In this document: positions 1 through 12,500 of the stretch, piece by piece
Layout: each line of letters starts with the position of its first letter
Position numbering within the stretch: the stretch's first letter is position 1
Notes under the pieces: generated by a model
Seen by the model: the letters and a program-made list of their open reading frames with translations, nothing else
What the model was told of the DNA's origin: nothing
Database searches by the model: none
Source of the DNA: Paragonimus skrjabini miyazakii
Lineage: Eukaryota; Platyhelminthes; Trematoda; Plagiorchiida; Troglotrematidae
Direction of reading: 5' to 3'
DNA: 64,000 bases
NCBI GenBank assembly: GCA_014338405.1
Contig: JTDE01022146.1
Coordinates: forward strand, 31,921 to 95,920
Position numbers and translations under genes: made by a program

Positions 1-154
1 TATGCGAGACGTCGGGGGTGATGTGATACGTTGATCGAGTATGCAGTTGCTATACTTCTCATACTTACGATGAATTTGTCGTGTATTGCAAATCTGTAAC
101 TGGCCGTGTCAATCAACTAATTCCGGTTATCGTTACCGGATCCCGTGCTTGGTT

Positions 155-173
155 TCTCTCTCTCTCTCTCTCT
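155..173. repeat. (TC)n microsatellite
   Basis: Nine uninterrupted TC dinucleotides. Confidence 0.9.
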
Positions 174-879
174 GGTGGCGATTTGTTCATCTGCTTCTCG
201 CGGGCTGGCAGTTAGAAAGAGAAAGTCCATGATTGATCTTGAGTGTTCGTTTTGGTTTAGTTAATTGATAGGCGTTGCCCTTAAAGAATGTCCTTCAATA
301 TTTTAAAGCATCGCCGAGCTACTCATAGACATTAATTATACCGCCGTGTACAGAAGGGTTGTTTCTAAATCATATTGTCCAATGCATCACGTGTAAACGT
401 TGCCATTATCAGATTACTTATTGTAGCTAGGCACGTTGGGGCTCAAGTTTAGTGCGTTCTAACCACACACGGACATGTGACTGGTTCCGAAACATTAAAA
501 CATAGCTGATCAGGGCGGAGATAATGATGGAAGTGAAATAATGTTTTGGACACGGGTGCGGATTTGTAAGTCCAACTGCCAAAGTTTCTGCAAGGTGGAG
601 AGTATGTTTCCGGATTCTCCGAAAATTCAAGACAACTTTGACTATCTGTCCTGTCCGGATAATACGCTTCATTATTGATAATGCTACATATCGTCCATCA
701 GCTTGTATATGTGTGAATGATGTTCCTGGTTCTGTTTTCAGTCGTTTGAAGCATGCTTCTTAATATAAACAGCTAGCTATCGGTTTGTCTTGGTTATGTG
801 GCTCATACAGAAGCCACAGGAATATTTGTGTAAGCAACGAGATGCGACAGACGTGGATTTTTTGCTCGTATTTGAAGCG

Positions 880-1090
880 ACTAGTAATTACTGATGAGTA
901 GTCGGAGATCTGGGTAACTTCAAGTTGAACATCACCCACAATTGATCACAGCTATCGCATTTCCATAGATTTTCCAGTCGGCCCCTTTCGAAAGGAAGCA
1001 CTAGACTCGAGTTTCGCTCTCATTAGAGCTCGTCATTAGTGCATATCATCGCCACTGCCGGGACTAGAGACTACAGCGAATGTGGTTGTG
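880..1090 (-). repeat. tRNA-derived SINE, minus copy, head truncated
   Basis: Read on the minus strand, this shares the body of the 1093-1335 SINE: CAGTGGCGATGATATGCACT, then CTCTAATGAGAGCGAAACTC, then GAGTCTAGTGCTTC. It keeps a longer 3' part ending near ACTACTCATCAGTAAT. The box A part is missing; a damaged box B lies at about 1050-1065. It sits head-to-head with the plus copy. Confidence 0.75.
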
Positions 1091-1092
1091 TG

Positions 1093-1335
1093 TTCACATA
1101 TGATAATTCGGTCGTGCCTATTGTGAGGTCAGTGGCGCAGTGGTAAACACGGTTGCCTCATGAACAGCATGTCCGTGGTTCAAGTCCTGGCAGTGGCGAT
1201 GATATGCACTACTGACGGGCTCTAATGAGAGCGAAACTCGAGTCTAGTGCTTCTGCTGTTTGAAAGGAACCGACTGGAAAGTCCATGGGAATGCGACTGC
1301 TGCGGTGATGCTCAACTCAACTAGTAATTCTCTAC
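1093..1335 (+). repeat. tRNA-derived SINE, plus copy with A and B boxes
   Basis: A tRNA-like head has a pol III box A (TGGCGCAGTGG, about 1134-1144) and box B (GGTTCAAGTCC, about 1177-1187), followed by a unique body containing CTCTAATGAGAGCGAAACTC. The same unit, including the leader ATTCGGTCGTGCCTA before the tRNA head, recurs at 19033, 28263, 52019 and 52437. SINEs of this form are transcribed by RNA polymerase III and mobilised by a LINE; the partner is not known here. Confidence 0.8.
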
Positions 1336-1883
1336 TCTGTCATACTACACAATTTTGCGACGTTATAAGTTTCAGACATAGGTTGCCGTTCGACGATTCT
1401 TTATCATCGTTGATCGATCGTCACCTAAGAAGCGGGAATTCTGAGTACACTGTTACCTTGGACACTATTGTTTTCTGTATTTTGAGAAGTAACATTGCTG
1501 AATTTTCTAATAAACTGCAAAAGATATCCATTGACTTGCAAAATTTCTTAATCTTAGTGTTAGGCTGTTCTCTGTTCATGTACTGTGTTGTCTATGAAAG
1601 TGCGTTCTTATTAAGATTGCCTTATATTACACTGACCAGATGCCCTCATTGTTCACATTCTGTTTTGACCAATTCCAGCTTTCTGTTACCAGATCTTCCT
1701 ATTGTGCCATCCTGTTTCCGAATGATTGGAATATTCAAAAACTGAAGGAAATGGCTTCGTTCCATCTAGCTAGGTTTGGATTAAGATGAGCCTGATTCCG
1801 ATCACTAGAACTTGGACAAACAACCAGGGCGTCATCTACTTAATGTCTGCAAGACGCTATTTTTAAAAGGCATTCGTTACTGG

Positions 1884-1983
1884 NNNNNNNNNNNNNNNNN
1901 NNNNNNNNNNNNNNNNNNNNNNNNNNNNNNNNNNNNNNNNNNNNNNNNNNNNNNNNNNNNNNNNNNNNNNNNNNNNNNNNNNN
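1884..1983. other. Assembly gap (100 N)
   Basis: A run of exactly 100 Ns, a nominal gap size. Its right flank is inside an RTE retrotransposon copy. Confidence 0.98.
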
Positions 1984-2360
1984 CAAGCCTGGTGACATCT
2001 TCCTTGTAAACAGGTCACGTTTCCGAACCATAAAGCAAAATGGAACGCAAGCAGGCATTATATACCCTTCCTTTCAGCGACAACCGGACGTCTTTTTGAC
2101 GCCAAAGATGACGCAGTTTGGCAAAGGCTGCTCGTGCCTTTGCAATCCTCGCTGATATCTCATCAGCAATATTACAGGCTGACGAGATAGTGCTACCCAA
2201 GTATGTGAAACTGTCCACAGTCTCAAGCGGATTACCTACAATGAAGAAAGTAGGAGTTGAAGTGTCCCAGTCTTGAAGCAACATTTTGCACTTTGAAGCT
2301 GCAAATCGCATTCCATACAAACCAGCTCGGTCGCTCAACCTGTCCAACATGACTGCAGGT
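1984..2360 (-). mobile_element. RTE-type LINE fragment (RT thumb region), cut by gap
   Basis: On the minus strand from about 2350: GLYGMRFAASKCKMLLQDW, FTYLGSTISS, ISARIAKARAAFAKLRHLW and LRSILLYGSET, then a stop where Trp is usual, then VYKEDVTRL. These are the conserved C-terminal RT/thumb motifs of flatworm RTE-like elements. The piece is truncated at its 5' end and interrupted by the assembly gap at its 3' side, with an in-frame stop, so it is dead. Confidence 0.85.
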
Positions 2361-4321
2361 TTACTTTCGCATAGGCACTATTCATATTCGAGCTCCAGTG
2401 TTGGTATTTATTAATTCGGTTAAGTGGTTTTATAACTTCGGTTTAATAGCACTGTGTTTGCTGGCTATATCCAACGTTAAATACGAATACGCCTGTATGT
2501 TGGGTGTACCGTTTTTTGCCGGGCTTGGCATTCTGGTTGCAAATGTTTCACAACCACACGAGGTGTACTGATGCGCGTGTTGGCGGACCGAAAAGACACA
2601 CATCAACCTACGTGTACCACAGTGGTTCATGACAAGCCTACCCAGCGCTGTTCTGCCAACCATCGTTAAACACTTGCAGCAGTGCAGTCGCACGGTAGAT
2701 GTCACCGGCACCTTCAAGGCCATTGCCTACTTGGTAAATAGGCAATAATTTGCCTTTTCGAAATCGGTTGTAAACAAGCATCTCAGTCTTGTGTTCTGTG
2801 TGAAAACTCTTAATGACCAACTTTGCTTCACCATGATGACCTGTGGAATTCGTATACTCAATTCCCCGCCTCCACCCTTTTTTCGTTAATCTCAGAACTC
2901 GAAAATTTTCCAGCGATCCTTAATTAGAACACTGACTGACCTGCAACTTCAACCTTCGTCTCATCAGCTATACTTCCTTGATTGTCGCTTTGTGCTGTTC
3001 TATTGAGTGCTTTCAAACGAATATGAGCTCGTCTACTTGTGAACAAATTATACAAATCCCGACCTTGATTTGTGTAACAGTAGAAACCAAACCACTTGTC
3101 AATGTGGGGGACATCCTGTCTCATGCTATCTGTTTCTTTCAACATTATGCGGGAAAACCATTGTTTTATGTCCACTGATTGGTCAGTTTAACACCATTGA
3201 TGGAGTGAATTTTCAACTCATTGTTTAAGTGTGCATGTATGTATATTTTCAGTTCATGTTTCGGTTTTGTACCAAGTATATCATCGTGGTTGTTTGTCTG
3301 GCTGCTGTCTTCTTCCGTTAGGCCGATATGTGTGTATTAGCTAGGACAATCGTACCAGTCACTCGTTGTGGCACTAAATTTGTCATGACACTCATTAGCG
3401 GTTTTGACTGGACGCTTACGGAATGTGTGTTCGACTAAAACAGATTCGATTAGAAGCCATATGGTCTGTGATTCAGTTCCCAGTTCGGATCAGGACTGTT
3501 CAATACTGATGAACAAAAGTCGCGTCTATAGTTCCTCATTTTAAAGTCGCTGTGAATGATGCAAACCATCTTTTGACTAATATTGTCACGTGAAGATTGG
3601 CGTTATATGGTAATTTACGCAAATCATTAGCTGATGCGCAGACCAGACAGTTGAATAACAACCGCATCACAACTGATCTCGGTCCACTTCCGTTGACTGA
3701 TTATCTAGACCAGTCGAGCTTAGATTGGCAGGTTTCATGTGCCATCTGGTAGATTACCCACCTAGAATGTAAACACCACAGTTGTTGTCACCCCTGCCTA
3801 TTAGTCAACTCAGTGTGGTTGCGTTATGTAAATAAAAAGAGCTTTTGACAGGCGATAAATTCCAAAAATTTTTACCATCTGACTGTATTCGGTTGACATA
3901 ACAGTCGATTCTGATGTGTGATGTCAACTGTGATCATCACTCTACGATTGTGGCGAACCATGAAGCATTTTAAAATGGACGATTTGTTTTTCATCACGGA
4001 TCCGGTGGCAAGTTATCTGTTTTGTGGCTATTCGGGTTCCTTTGTTAGAATACCACCGATCGCACAGTATCACGGGTCTCCAGTGAGGATCGAAGGATGT
4101 CAGGATTAGTTGTGGCTCATTGTTATGTCAAATCGTGGTCAATAGCCAGAATGCAAGATTTTTAATTATTCTCAAAGAGTTCTTTAAAAACCGTGACATC
4201 GGAGACCAAAAACCTTACATGCTTGATTGCAAATCCACGTATTTCATTGACTTCACTGAGCCCATATTATGCTCCACCTCGAAAGCCTTGTTTTATGTTT
4301 CATCCCCCCTTTCTTCCCCAG

Positions 4322-4432
4322 AAGGATGACGTGTTTTTGAATTTGGTGCTTGAATTCGTTCCAGAGACTGTCTATCGAGTCGCCCGTCGATACAGTCGAC
4401 AGAAGGAAACTATCCCCATTCTGTTTGTCAAA
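4322..4432 (+). CDS. GSK3: GSK3 exon a: hinge region (37 codons)
   Basis: The acceptor is a pyrimidine-rich run ending cccag at 4321; the donor is gtgagt at 4433. The 111 nt open in phase 0 and encode [26 protein letters not shown] through LFVK. This is the hinge and start of helix D of GSK3 (human: [26 protein letters not shown]). It is the first exon recognisable in the window; the preceding exon, which should end in GEK or similar, was not found upstream. Confidence 0.95.
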
Positions 4433-6490
4433 GTGAGTTTCTGCGTACGGTTCTACGGTTTTGAGGTTATCGCGAACTGATTTTCCGTCTATGCTGTTAC
4501 AGTCACTATTGTATCCATTCTACAACGCGGATATACTGAAGTTTGTTTGTCACGGGATCAGGCTACCATAGTCTGCTTTTTCCTCCAAGAGGTGACACAG
4601 TGACCAAAACTGGCGCGAGTTCCCCCTCTGATCAAATGGATTAGCTCGATCTGGAAGGTCGCGTTTGTTACTAAGGTGAATCAGGCTGATTGTCCACCTA
4701 TCCCTAATGGTTGTCAGCGTAGGCTTGGTATATAAGCTTGTGGCTGTTGCGTGTAGATGCACATGGAGACGTTAATTTTGTTGGATGTACGTCGAAAATC
4801 TCAGAGATATTGTCCATTCAGGCAAAAGATGCATGTCTACGCTCTCGATTTTCAATCATCATTACTTTCACCAGCTAGTTTGCATCAAGTGGTCTGATTG
4901 TGGGAAAAGTGCTGCAAATCGGATTACACACTCTGCATTCCACGTTTGTGACGTGACTGTATCTGTAAGATTGTTGATGACTTCTTGTAGCCCTTTATTA
5001 ATCCGTTACTTCGCTTGCTGCTATTGGGATAAACAACAGCTCTAGTCATTATACTTAAGCCTACGTCGTACAAACTGTGTACCATGACACGACTGTCGAT
5101 GGTTGATACCTGTTAGGCAGAGACAGGATTTATCTTACAATTTCAGAGCTGATGAAGTAACCTGTTATCTTTGATTAACTCTTCATAGTGTAATCTGTGA
5201 TCTAGTAGGTTTTTAGTGGTCTGTATTTGCAAGGTGACACGGTGGACAGTGAACTAACTCGCGATTCTGGTGGCCTTCTCTTTTCCTCGTTTGTCGTCCA
5301 TTCTTTGGAATCTGTGGTGATCATGTAACGCACCTCGTGGTCGTGGCTATGGTGTACCTACGTAATGTACGTGCGTGATCACTGTTTCTGAGCGGCATTT
5401 TGTTTTGCCGTATGTTCGTGCCCACTCATATATACACACATTTCAATTTGCACTGGAACACCCCAATTCCGAGTCGTCAAGGCGCAAGAAGGCAAGGCCA
5501 GTGTTCACTGTTTAATTGCCCCTCAGTTGCCGGTATTTCTTCTCATACAGACATCTAAAAAATGCGGAGCTTAAAAAAATCTGAAAAATCTCGCTTCTCC
5601 ACTCACCGAAGGCGTTTCGTCGCCTGAAACAATTGAATGGTCTATCAACTCGTTTACAGCCCACAACAATGCATACTTGTCAGTGGAGGAAACACGAAGA
5701 TTTCACTCATCCATTTGGTTCACAAAGCGTCTTTTTTGAACGATGTTTTCCAATCTGTTTTGCTTTAATTCGGAGACAGCATTCTCACTTGAGCATTAAA
5801 GCAATTAAGCCTGTTACAGTTTGGATAGTGTTTTTTTTCAAATTAGGGTTTTAGATTTTGTTAAAAATGGAATAAAAAAACAAGGTTAACCGCAAATGAT
5901 GGACGCTTATGTACTTGTCTACTTAGTGATAATGCAGTTACGTTTTGGGTTAATTTACTTCTGAAAGCAAATTTATCCGTCTCACCAATTAATCCAGTAC
6001 ACATGTGACTGTTTTTTGTTTGTTTACCATTATCTAAGTAAAAGCAGTATAAATACTTTTTCTCTAATCAAACACTAGTTTTTGCCCTTATAATTTTAAC
6101 TGGTCTGTTTCCACAAAGGTTAGCACAGTTGTGTGTTTTAATCTAAAACTATGTTAGCAGTAGTACAAGGTGCTAGTTTATATTGATACGTACGTATGGC
6201 CTAGCTAGTTTGAAACAATAGGTAGTCTAGATCTGTAGCTATCATGTGATTCTTTCCCTCGTGCTTCGGGGTTTCCCTTTCCCAATTTCGTTTTTCTTGC
6301 CTAAACAGGACAGAGATCACAGCTAACGAATTCAATGATAACTCATGCTCTTTTCCGTCAGTCTTAAACACTTCAAAACCCGAGGGATCAGAATTAAGTT
6401 GGATCGAGTTTAATGTAGCCATGCTAATCGCTAAACTGGAGGATTGTGTTTCTGTTCTCTCGGTTAGTAGAAGCTAAATACCGCTAGTTT

Positions 6491-6532
<42 letters not shown>

Positions 6533-9500
6533 CACATGTCCAATCAGTCATGTTCCACCAAGCGGGCAAGCAAATCTGCTGTAGATTGGAAAAGCCTTGA
6601 AATTTAGTTTGTATATTTCACCGGTCATCAAGTTTTAGATACTCAAATGCATTATGCGTTTTTATTGAATTAGTTGAATACCATCAACGATACAACATGT
6701 CAACCTTTCGCCTCGGTGCATTTCTTCCCAAATTTCCGTTATACAGTACTCCTTCCTTTTAGGAAGAACACTCCTTCTGACAACGAGAAATGACTGTTGG
6801 AAAGGAGCGAGAGATGTTCATGTTGTTTTTCAGCCTAACAACACCCTTGTTCACTTCTCCTACCTCTAGGTAGTGCAGATTAAGACTAACTAAATTCGTC
6901 TACTATCTCTTAGAATTTTTTTCGATAGTGATTCTTGTCTGCTTTGTTATTGCAAAACACGTGAAGTTCATATTGACAATAAATCCGTATGTGTAGGGTG
7001 TCCACATTCGATCATTTAGCAAATCGATACGGACTATTCTGTGAACTTCAGATTTTGGTTACTGGCAGATAGTTTTTCTTTCTCTTACTCTACTGCCTCA
7101 CCAGTTAAAAACCGATTCAGACTGACGCGAGGGCCTTCTGTGTTTCTCGTTAACAGTTGAGAGGTGTCCTTGTGAGTACTAGAATTTTCATCGGAAACTT
7201 TTCAGTTTCAATTAAAATTAGTTTCACATGAGAGTGGCAGCTAAATAGGAATTATTGTATAAATTATTTTGATCCTATTAGCTAAACTTGAGATAGTGTT
7301 TCCGAATTTAGCTCTTTTTCAAATACAACTGGAAAACAAATTCCTTTTTTACTACTGTGTGTAAGGTACTCTATACCACTCATGATTTCAATCAGTTTGA
7401 GTTATACGTCCATTGCCGTCATTCCGGTTTGACGGTAGAGTCTTAGTAGACAGGTACCGTACAGTTTATATTTTCACACTTGTCACTAACTATGCTAGTT
7501 GTCTTTTTGTTCTCGATTTCTACTGTTTCATTGTGCCGTTCTGTTTCCTGTTCCAAACGTTTGTACGCCTGTATGTGGAGGTTTGTAATGGACTCTAATC
7601 AGATAATGCTATGTTGATTGCTCGCCACGACATTAACTCAGACAATTCGGAAAGTCTGTCTGAAAAATTAGAAAACTGGCCATTTTCCGGTTTCTAGAAC
7701 GTTATTCTCTCGAGTAGTAATTGCAGCCAACGATTTGGTCGATCACATAGTCTCCAATCTGGTCAGAGGCGTTTACCGACTCTTCTCAACAGCGTTAATA
7801 ATCACGATAAGACAACGGTCTTATCGTCTTATTTTCTTAGACTGCTAGAAGTCGTGATTAATGATGCAGGTTATGTTAAATGCCCGATTGACACATGGAC
7901 TCTTGTGAGCAAATCATGTCAGACAGCTGTTAATAACACCTATTTCTGAATGTACAGATACCGGTTAGATTTTCACCGAGTTCTTGTAAGATGCTCCATG
8001 GACCACGTGATCATGCATGTATATGTAAGCACTAGTGTGCAAAACTTGAACTGGGGTAATGAGCATAATTTTGCCTGTGCGGACATGAATGAGGCTCACG
8101 TGTAGGAGGTCGATTGGGAACTAGTGACTAGATGACTAGCTTACATTCACCAAAGGTCACGTGAGCGATCGTTACCACAAGGCTAACAATAATGACTTTC
8201 TCTATTCAGTTCGAGTAAGTGAATACCCAAATTTACACGAGCATGGAAATACAACATGATTAAAAAAAATCCCAGAGTAGGCAACAAAAAATGCTGCATG
8301 TTTAGAAGGAGGGCAATGTACTATGAACATCCTATGTGCCCTGGTTAGGCGCTGCAACTTGTTCTTTTTCTTCCTGAAACCTGTTACAAGCCATTACGCG
8401 ACGACGTGACCTTCTTTTGTGACAAGTTACAGTCGAACTTTCAATCGTTTACGCTACTCTCAACCGTTAGAGCTTAGATTAAAATAAATATAAACATAAA
8501 ATAAACGGTAACCAATCTTAGGGAAAACGTACCTTTGGTTTTTCTTGCCTTTTTGATCGGGTGTAGGCTAATTTGATGTACATATGTGTGACTACAATTC
8601 TGTGGTCCGTGATACATTATGGGCGACTCAGACATATTTGAAGCATATTAGACGTTTCGTTATAATCCTTCCAAACATTAAAGTAGTGTTTAAAAATATG
8701 ACAGATTCATGTACCCGCTATCACATTTGATGGTTAACTGTTGGCAGGTGTGCGAAAATTCACTTAGCCTGGCAATTGTTTTGGTGTTGATTAGGTAACT
8801 GAATTAAAAAGCTCTTCATGATAATGTTATTCCACCGATTTCCTCGACCAAGGTATATTTTCCGTATATAAACTTTTTGCTAGTCATTTCACTTCGTTCG
8901 TGTTTACCGTGTTAAATGGAAAGCGATAAACTAGTGAAACGTGTGTTATTTAGGTTCTTAGCACAAATCGTTTGATCTCGTAACTTATTCCAGCATTTTC
9001 AGTTTTCTAGTTAGATTTCAAATATATTTACAACGTTGCTAGACGTGGCGAGCGGTTTAATTAGTGGCTCTTTGGGTAGCATGTTTCAGTGTTCCACAAA
9101 TTGGTTTCTCTACATTCATCGGCTGTTTCACCTTCTTTTGATATCCTCTTTACCTGTTTCATTTTCCTTCAGTTTTATCGTGGCACCGATGTCGGTTGCA
9201 TGCAGTTTGTAATGTAAACACAGTCATTTTATCAAATAAGTTCCATATCGCGTCATTCTGGCTATAAATTTCTGAACTCTAAAATCAGGGTTCGAGCATG
9301 CGATTTTGTTTGCTCGTGTTAATTGGTTAGCCATTTGATATCACCAGAACTGCTGCTTCGATCAGTCTGTGCCAATCAATTTGCGCGCCAGAAAAAAGCA
9401 CTCTAACATTGCATGTAGACGCAGTGCAAAGCAACAGTATTTTCAGCCACACTCGAACCGACTGCGTCTAGTTGTGTGCGTGTATGACCGGCCACCGCTC

Positions 9501-12500
9501 CACTCGCATTAACAGCAGTTTAGGCATCGTCATGCTCGTGCGTTCGTTCGTTGTTTTGGTTTTTTCCATGGGCTCGTGACCAAGTTGGCAAATGTGAACA
9601 CGAACGGTTGTGATCCAGACAGCACATGTTTGACAAGACACATGGATAGACAGATAAAAAGATCGCTTATGGGTCATTACATGACAGTGTGATTTGTCTA
9701 CTCTGTTTTGTCTCCGTCCCCTCAAATAACTATTTTGCTGACACCGTTTAGGACAGGTCAGATGATCCATATTGCTCTTGCTCACTTTTCATCTTAGGAA
9801 CAAACCAAATCAAATCATGCCTAGCTCCCGGTTAACATTCGCTGTAATAACCGAAATCGATTAATGTTCCTGCCTAGAAGTTGACTAAGAATAATAGAAT
9901 AAGTAGACAACGTGATTACCGAGGTTCGACTGAAATCATGGATTGAGCTACTTCATCAGGATCCAGTCCACAAACACGTCCATTGAGATTATATTTCTAC
10001 ATTAGTTTCGCAAATTCGAGCGTACGCATCTTCCTTCTCCTCCTCATTATCACCCGTTTCAACTTTAAGCTATACCTGTGGGTACACTGGTTGTAACTGT
10101 CGTTGGTCTTGATAATGGTCCACGAAGTATCAGAGTAATAAATACAACTGTATAGCTGTGGAAAACAGAACAGAAAAAAACTAATCAAACAAAGACATTT
10201 GGGTATTGTGAAAGAGAAGAATCAACAAGGTTATTGATACATATTCACCATTGATTGCAACACACTGCCATTACGTCAGAACGCGCTTCTAACCAGCGGT
10301 CTGGATGGTCTCGAACTCCTCAACCAGGTAAACGGCACCTATCGATATTTGTTTAGCTGGACAATCAAGGCTTTCCTAGCTCGTGATCACGTTATCGCGT
10401 GGCCGCTTCTTGCAACCGTCAGTAACCACACGGATTAGTGCGTGGTACGGCGTACGCACCGTCGGTAAACGGATTGCATGACCTGTGTATCGACTTTTGT
10501 GCATTTTCACTATTTGGGTTATCGGACACAATAACAATTCCGATCTACGTACCGTCGTGTTGCTCACACTGTGTGCGCATTTGGTACAGGTTAACTGATG
10601 GGGACATTGGTGATTAGATAGCGAGAGTTTGTGTGGGTCTTGTGCATGAACGTGCCAGATTTCTGGACTATATAGCAAAACTCAGCGCACACACGCACTG
10701 TAAACTGTGCTCTTATTTCGACAAATGGACGTCTTTTTGGCGTCACAAGTGACGAAGGTTTGTGAGTGTAATACGGACTGTCAATATCGTCGTAGACACC
10801 TCGGTCAGCATCAAAGCAATGTTGACTGCGTACTCAATATCAGTCAGCTTACTACTTGGCAGAAGTACCACTCCGAGATCCCCGAAACCCCCGAGTGCTT
10901 CTTCCGGAATATCTTCCCTTACGAAATTAAATGGGATGGGCGAGATCGGACACCCCTGTGAAAAACGCCATTTCAAGTTCATACAGCAATCTTTTACCAC
11001 AGTCGTTGAGAAGTGCTGGGGAAGGATGGTCCGAGCTTTATTGCGTTTCATTATCACAAGCTTCAAAGACACCTTGGGTTTCAGACGGACGATCATCGGA
11101 ACTATCAAATAATCACACAACTTTCATCATCCATAAGTGAATGGATTGACTGAGGTTGGTTGAATCTTTACACCTGTCAAGTCGCCAAGCAGGCTTTAAA
11201 TTCATGAGCTATCTTTTCCGCACATAGTCTTATTGAACTTGACAGTTCTACCGTGATATACTGCGGGTTAACAAGTAAATTGTGTTTGGCCACCTTTTCG
11301 GCCACTACGACCCATGGTATTTAGAATTCCCATCAGAACCGTGCGCTTGAATTTACGGCCAAGCAGCTGTCGCTCATCTAAATTTCGACCGTACGACAGT
11401 TGCTTCGGGATTTGGTCAGCCGGCGGAGCTGGGTAGACATCAGTCGTTCCTTTCCATGTCTGTCCAACGAAGCACTTCGGTGTACAGGGCCGTGTCTGAT
11501 CACCTATTTCTCGCGATACGCTTTTTGACACTGCCGGCTGGGTGACTCAGGTGTCGTACGTTTTATTGTCCAGGTTTAAGTGCTGCATGACATCGTCGAC
11601 AGTACGGCGGCCTGGCCTGTAGATAAGCAGCTTTGTTCCCGGCATCATGTTACGTTTTGCTCAGGTGTATTGTCTTTCGGAAAATCCGAAAGCAGCGCTG
11701 GTTTTGACTACGCTAGCTCGCAACTCTTGACTGAACCTGTCGACAGGTTGTTACCCAGATAGCAGAAATCTGATCGGTCGTTTCCAGTTTCCATTGATGC
11801 GGATTCTAGGTGTAGGCAGAGCACCTTCGTCCGAAGAGGGCTGAAAGAAAGAAAGTGTTATGACCCGCTGGTCAATGATAATCAGAAATGTCTAGCACAC
11901 GACAATACAAATCACGGGACGTTGCACAGAGCTTAGCAATATTCGGAAACCCCAGAATAACACAAACCTTTAGCCAAGATTGTATTTGCTCTCAAACCAA
12001 AGGTGACAGTGCAGACGCTCGTCTGCACATATATATAGTCTTTGAATGGCCTTGAAGAATCCTACTTGAATTGGTGCATTAAAAGTGGGATGGGTCAATC
12101 ACATACTCAGGAGAAACGTGCGTCAAAATTGAGTTTCGGCACGTTGTGGCGCGAAAAAGTAAGATTCAAAGTCACAGTTTATTTTTCGATGGTATCTCGA
12201 AAAATAAAACATTTTTGAGGAATATAGACTTTCCCCAACAGAAAGTGTCTTACTTTTGTTACGGCAGTTGCGAAAGTCATAGCCACTCTCTGCAGTTCCT
12301 CATTGTGCACGAATGATGCACCATCATTTACTAACAGGATGCGAATAGTAAAATTTCGTAGCCGTCTTAGATTATTGAAGTGCCAATTATTTGGCAGATG
12401 ACCATCTGTACGGCGTTCTGTTTGAACACCATCCACCAAGTGGTAGAGAACAACTGTCAGGTTTTCGGTCAATTATAATCTGAATTCCGTTGAGGCTAGG

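Larger units (their letters stand above)
1..4321. other. Upstream flank or intron of GSK3, repeat-bearing
   Basis: No GSK3 exon could be recognised here; an 84-nt-class exon ending in a GEK-like sequence would be expected before 4322, so it probably lies further upstream. Contents identified: a TC microsatellite, two opposed SINE copies, a 100-N gap and an RTE fragment. I see nothing supportable in 174-879, 1336-1883 or 2361-4321, although 2400-2860 has open minus-strand stretches of unknown origin. Confidence 0.6.

Noticed and set aside
1260..1745. 161-codon plus-strand open frame
   Set aside because: Its start lies within a SINE and the rest is hydrophobic AT-rich translation with no recognised domain.
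4180..4200. Peptide FFKNRDI resembling the GSK3 C-helix FKNREL upstream of the first exon
   Set aside because: The following residues do not match GSK3 (no IMRxLxHxNIV), and there is no exon of the expected length with splice sites; taken as chance.
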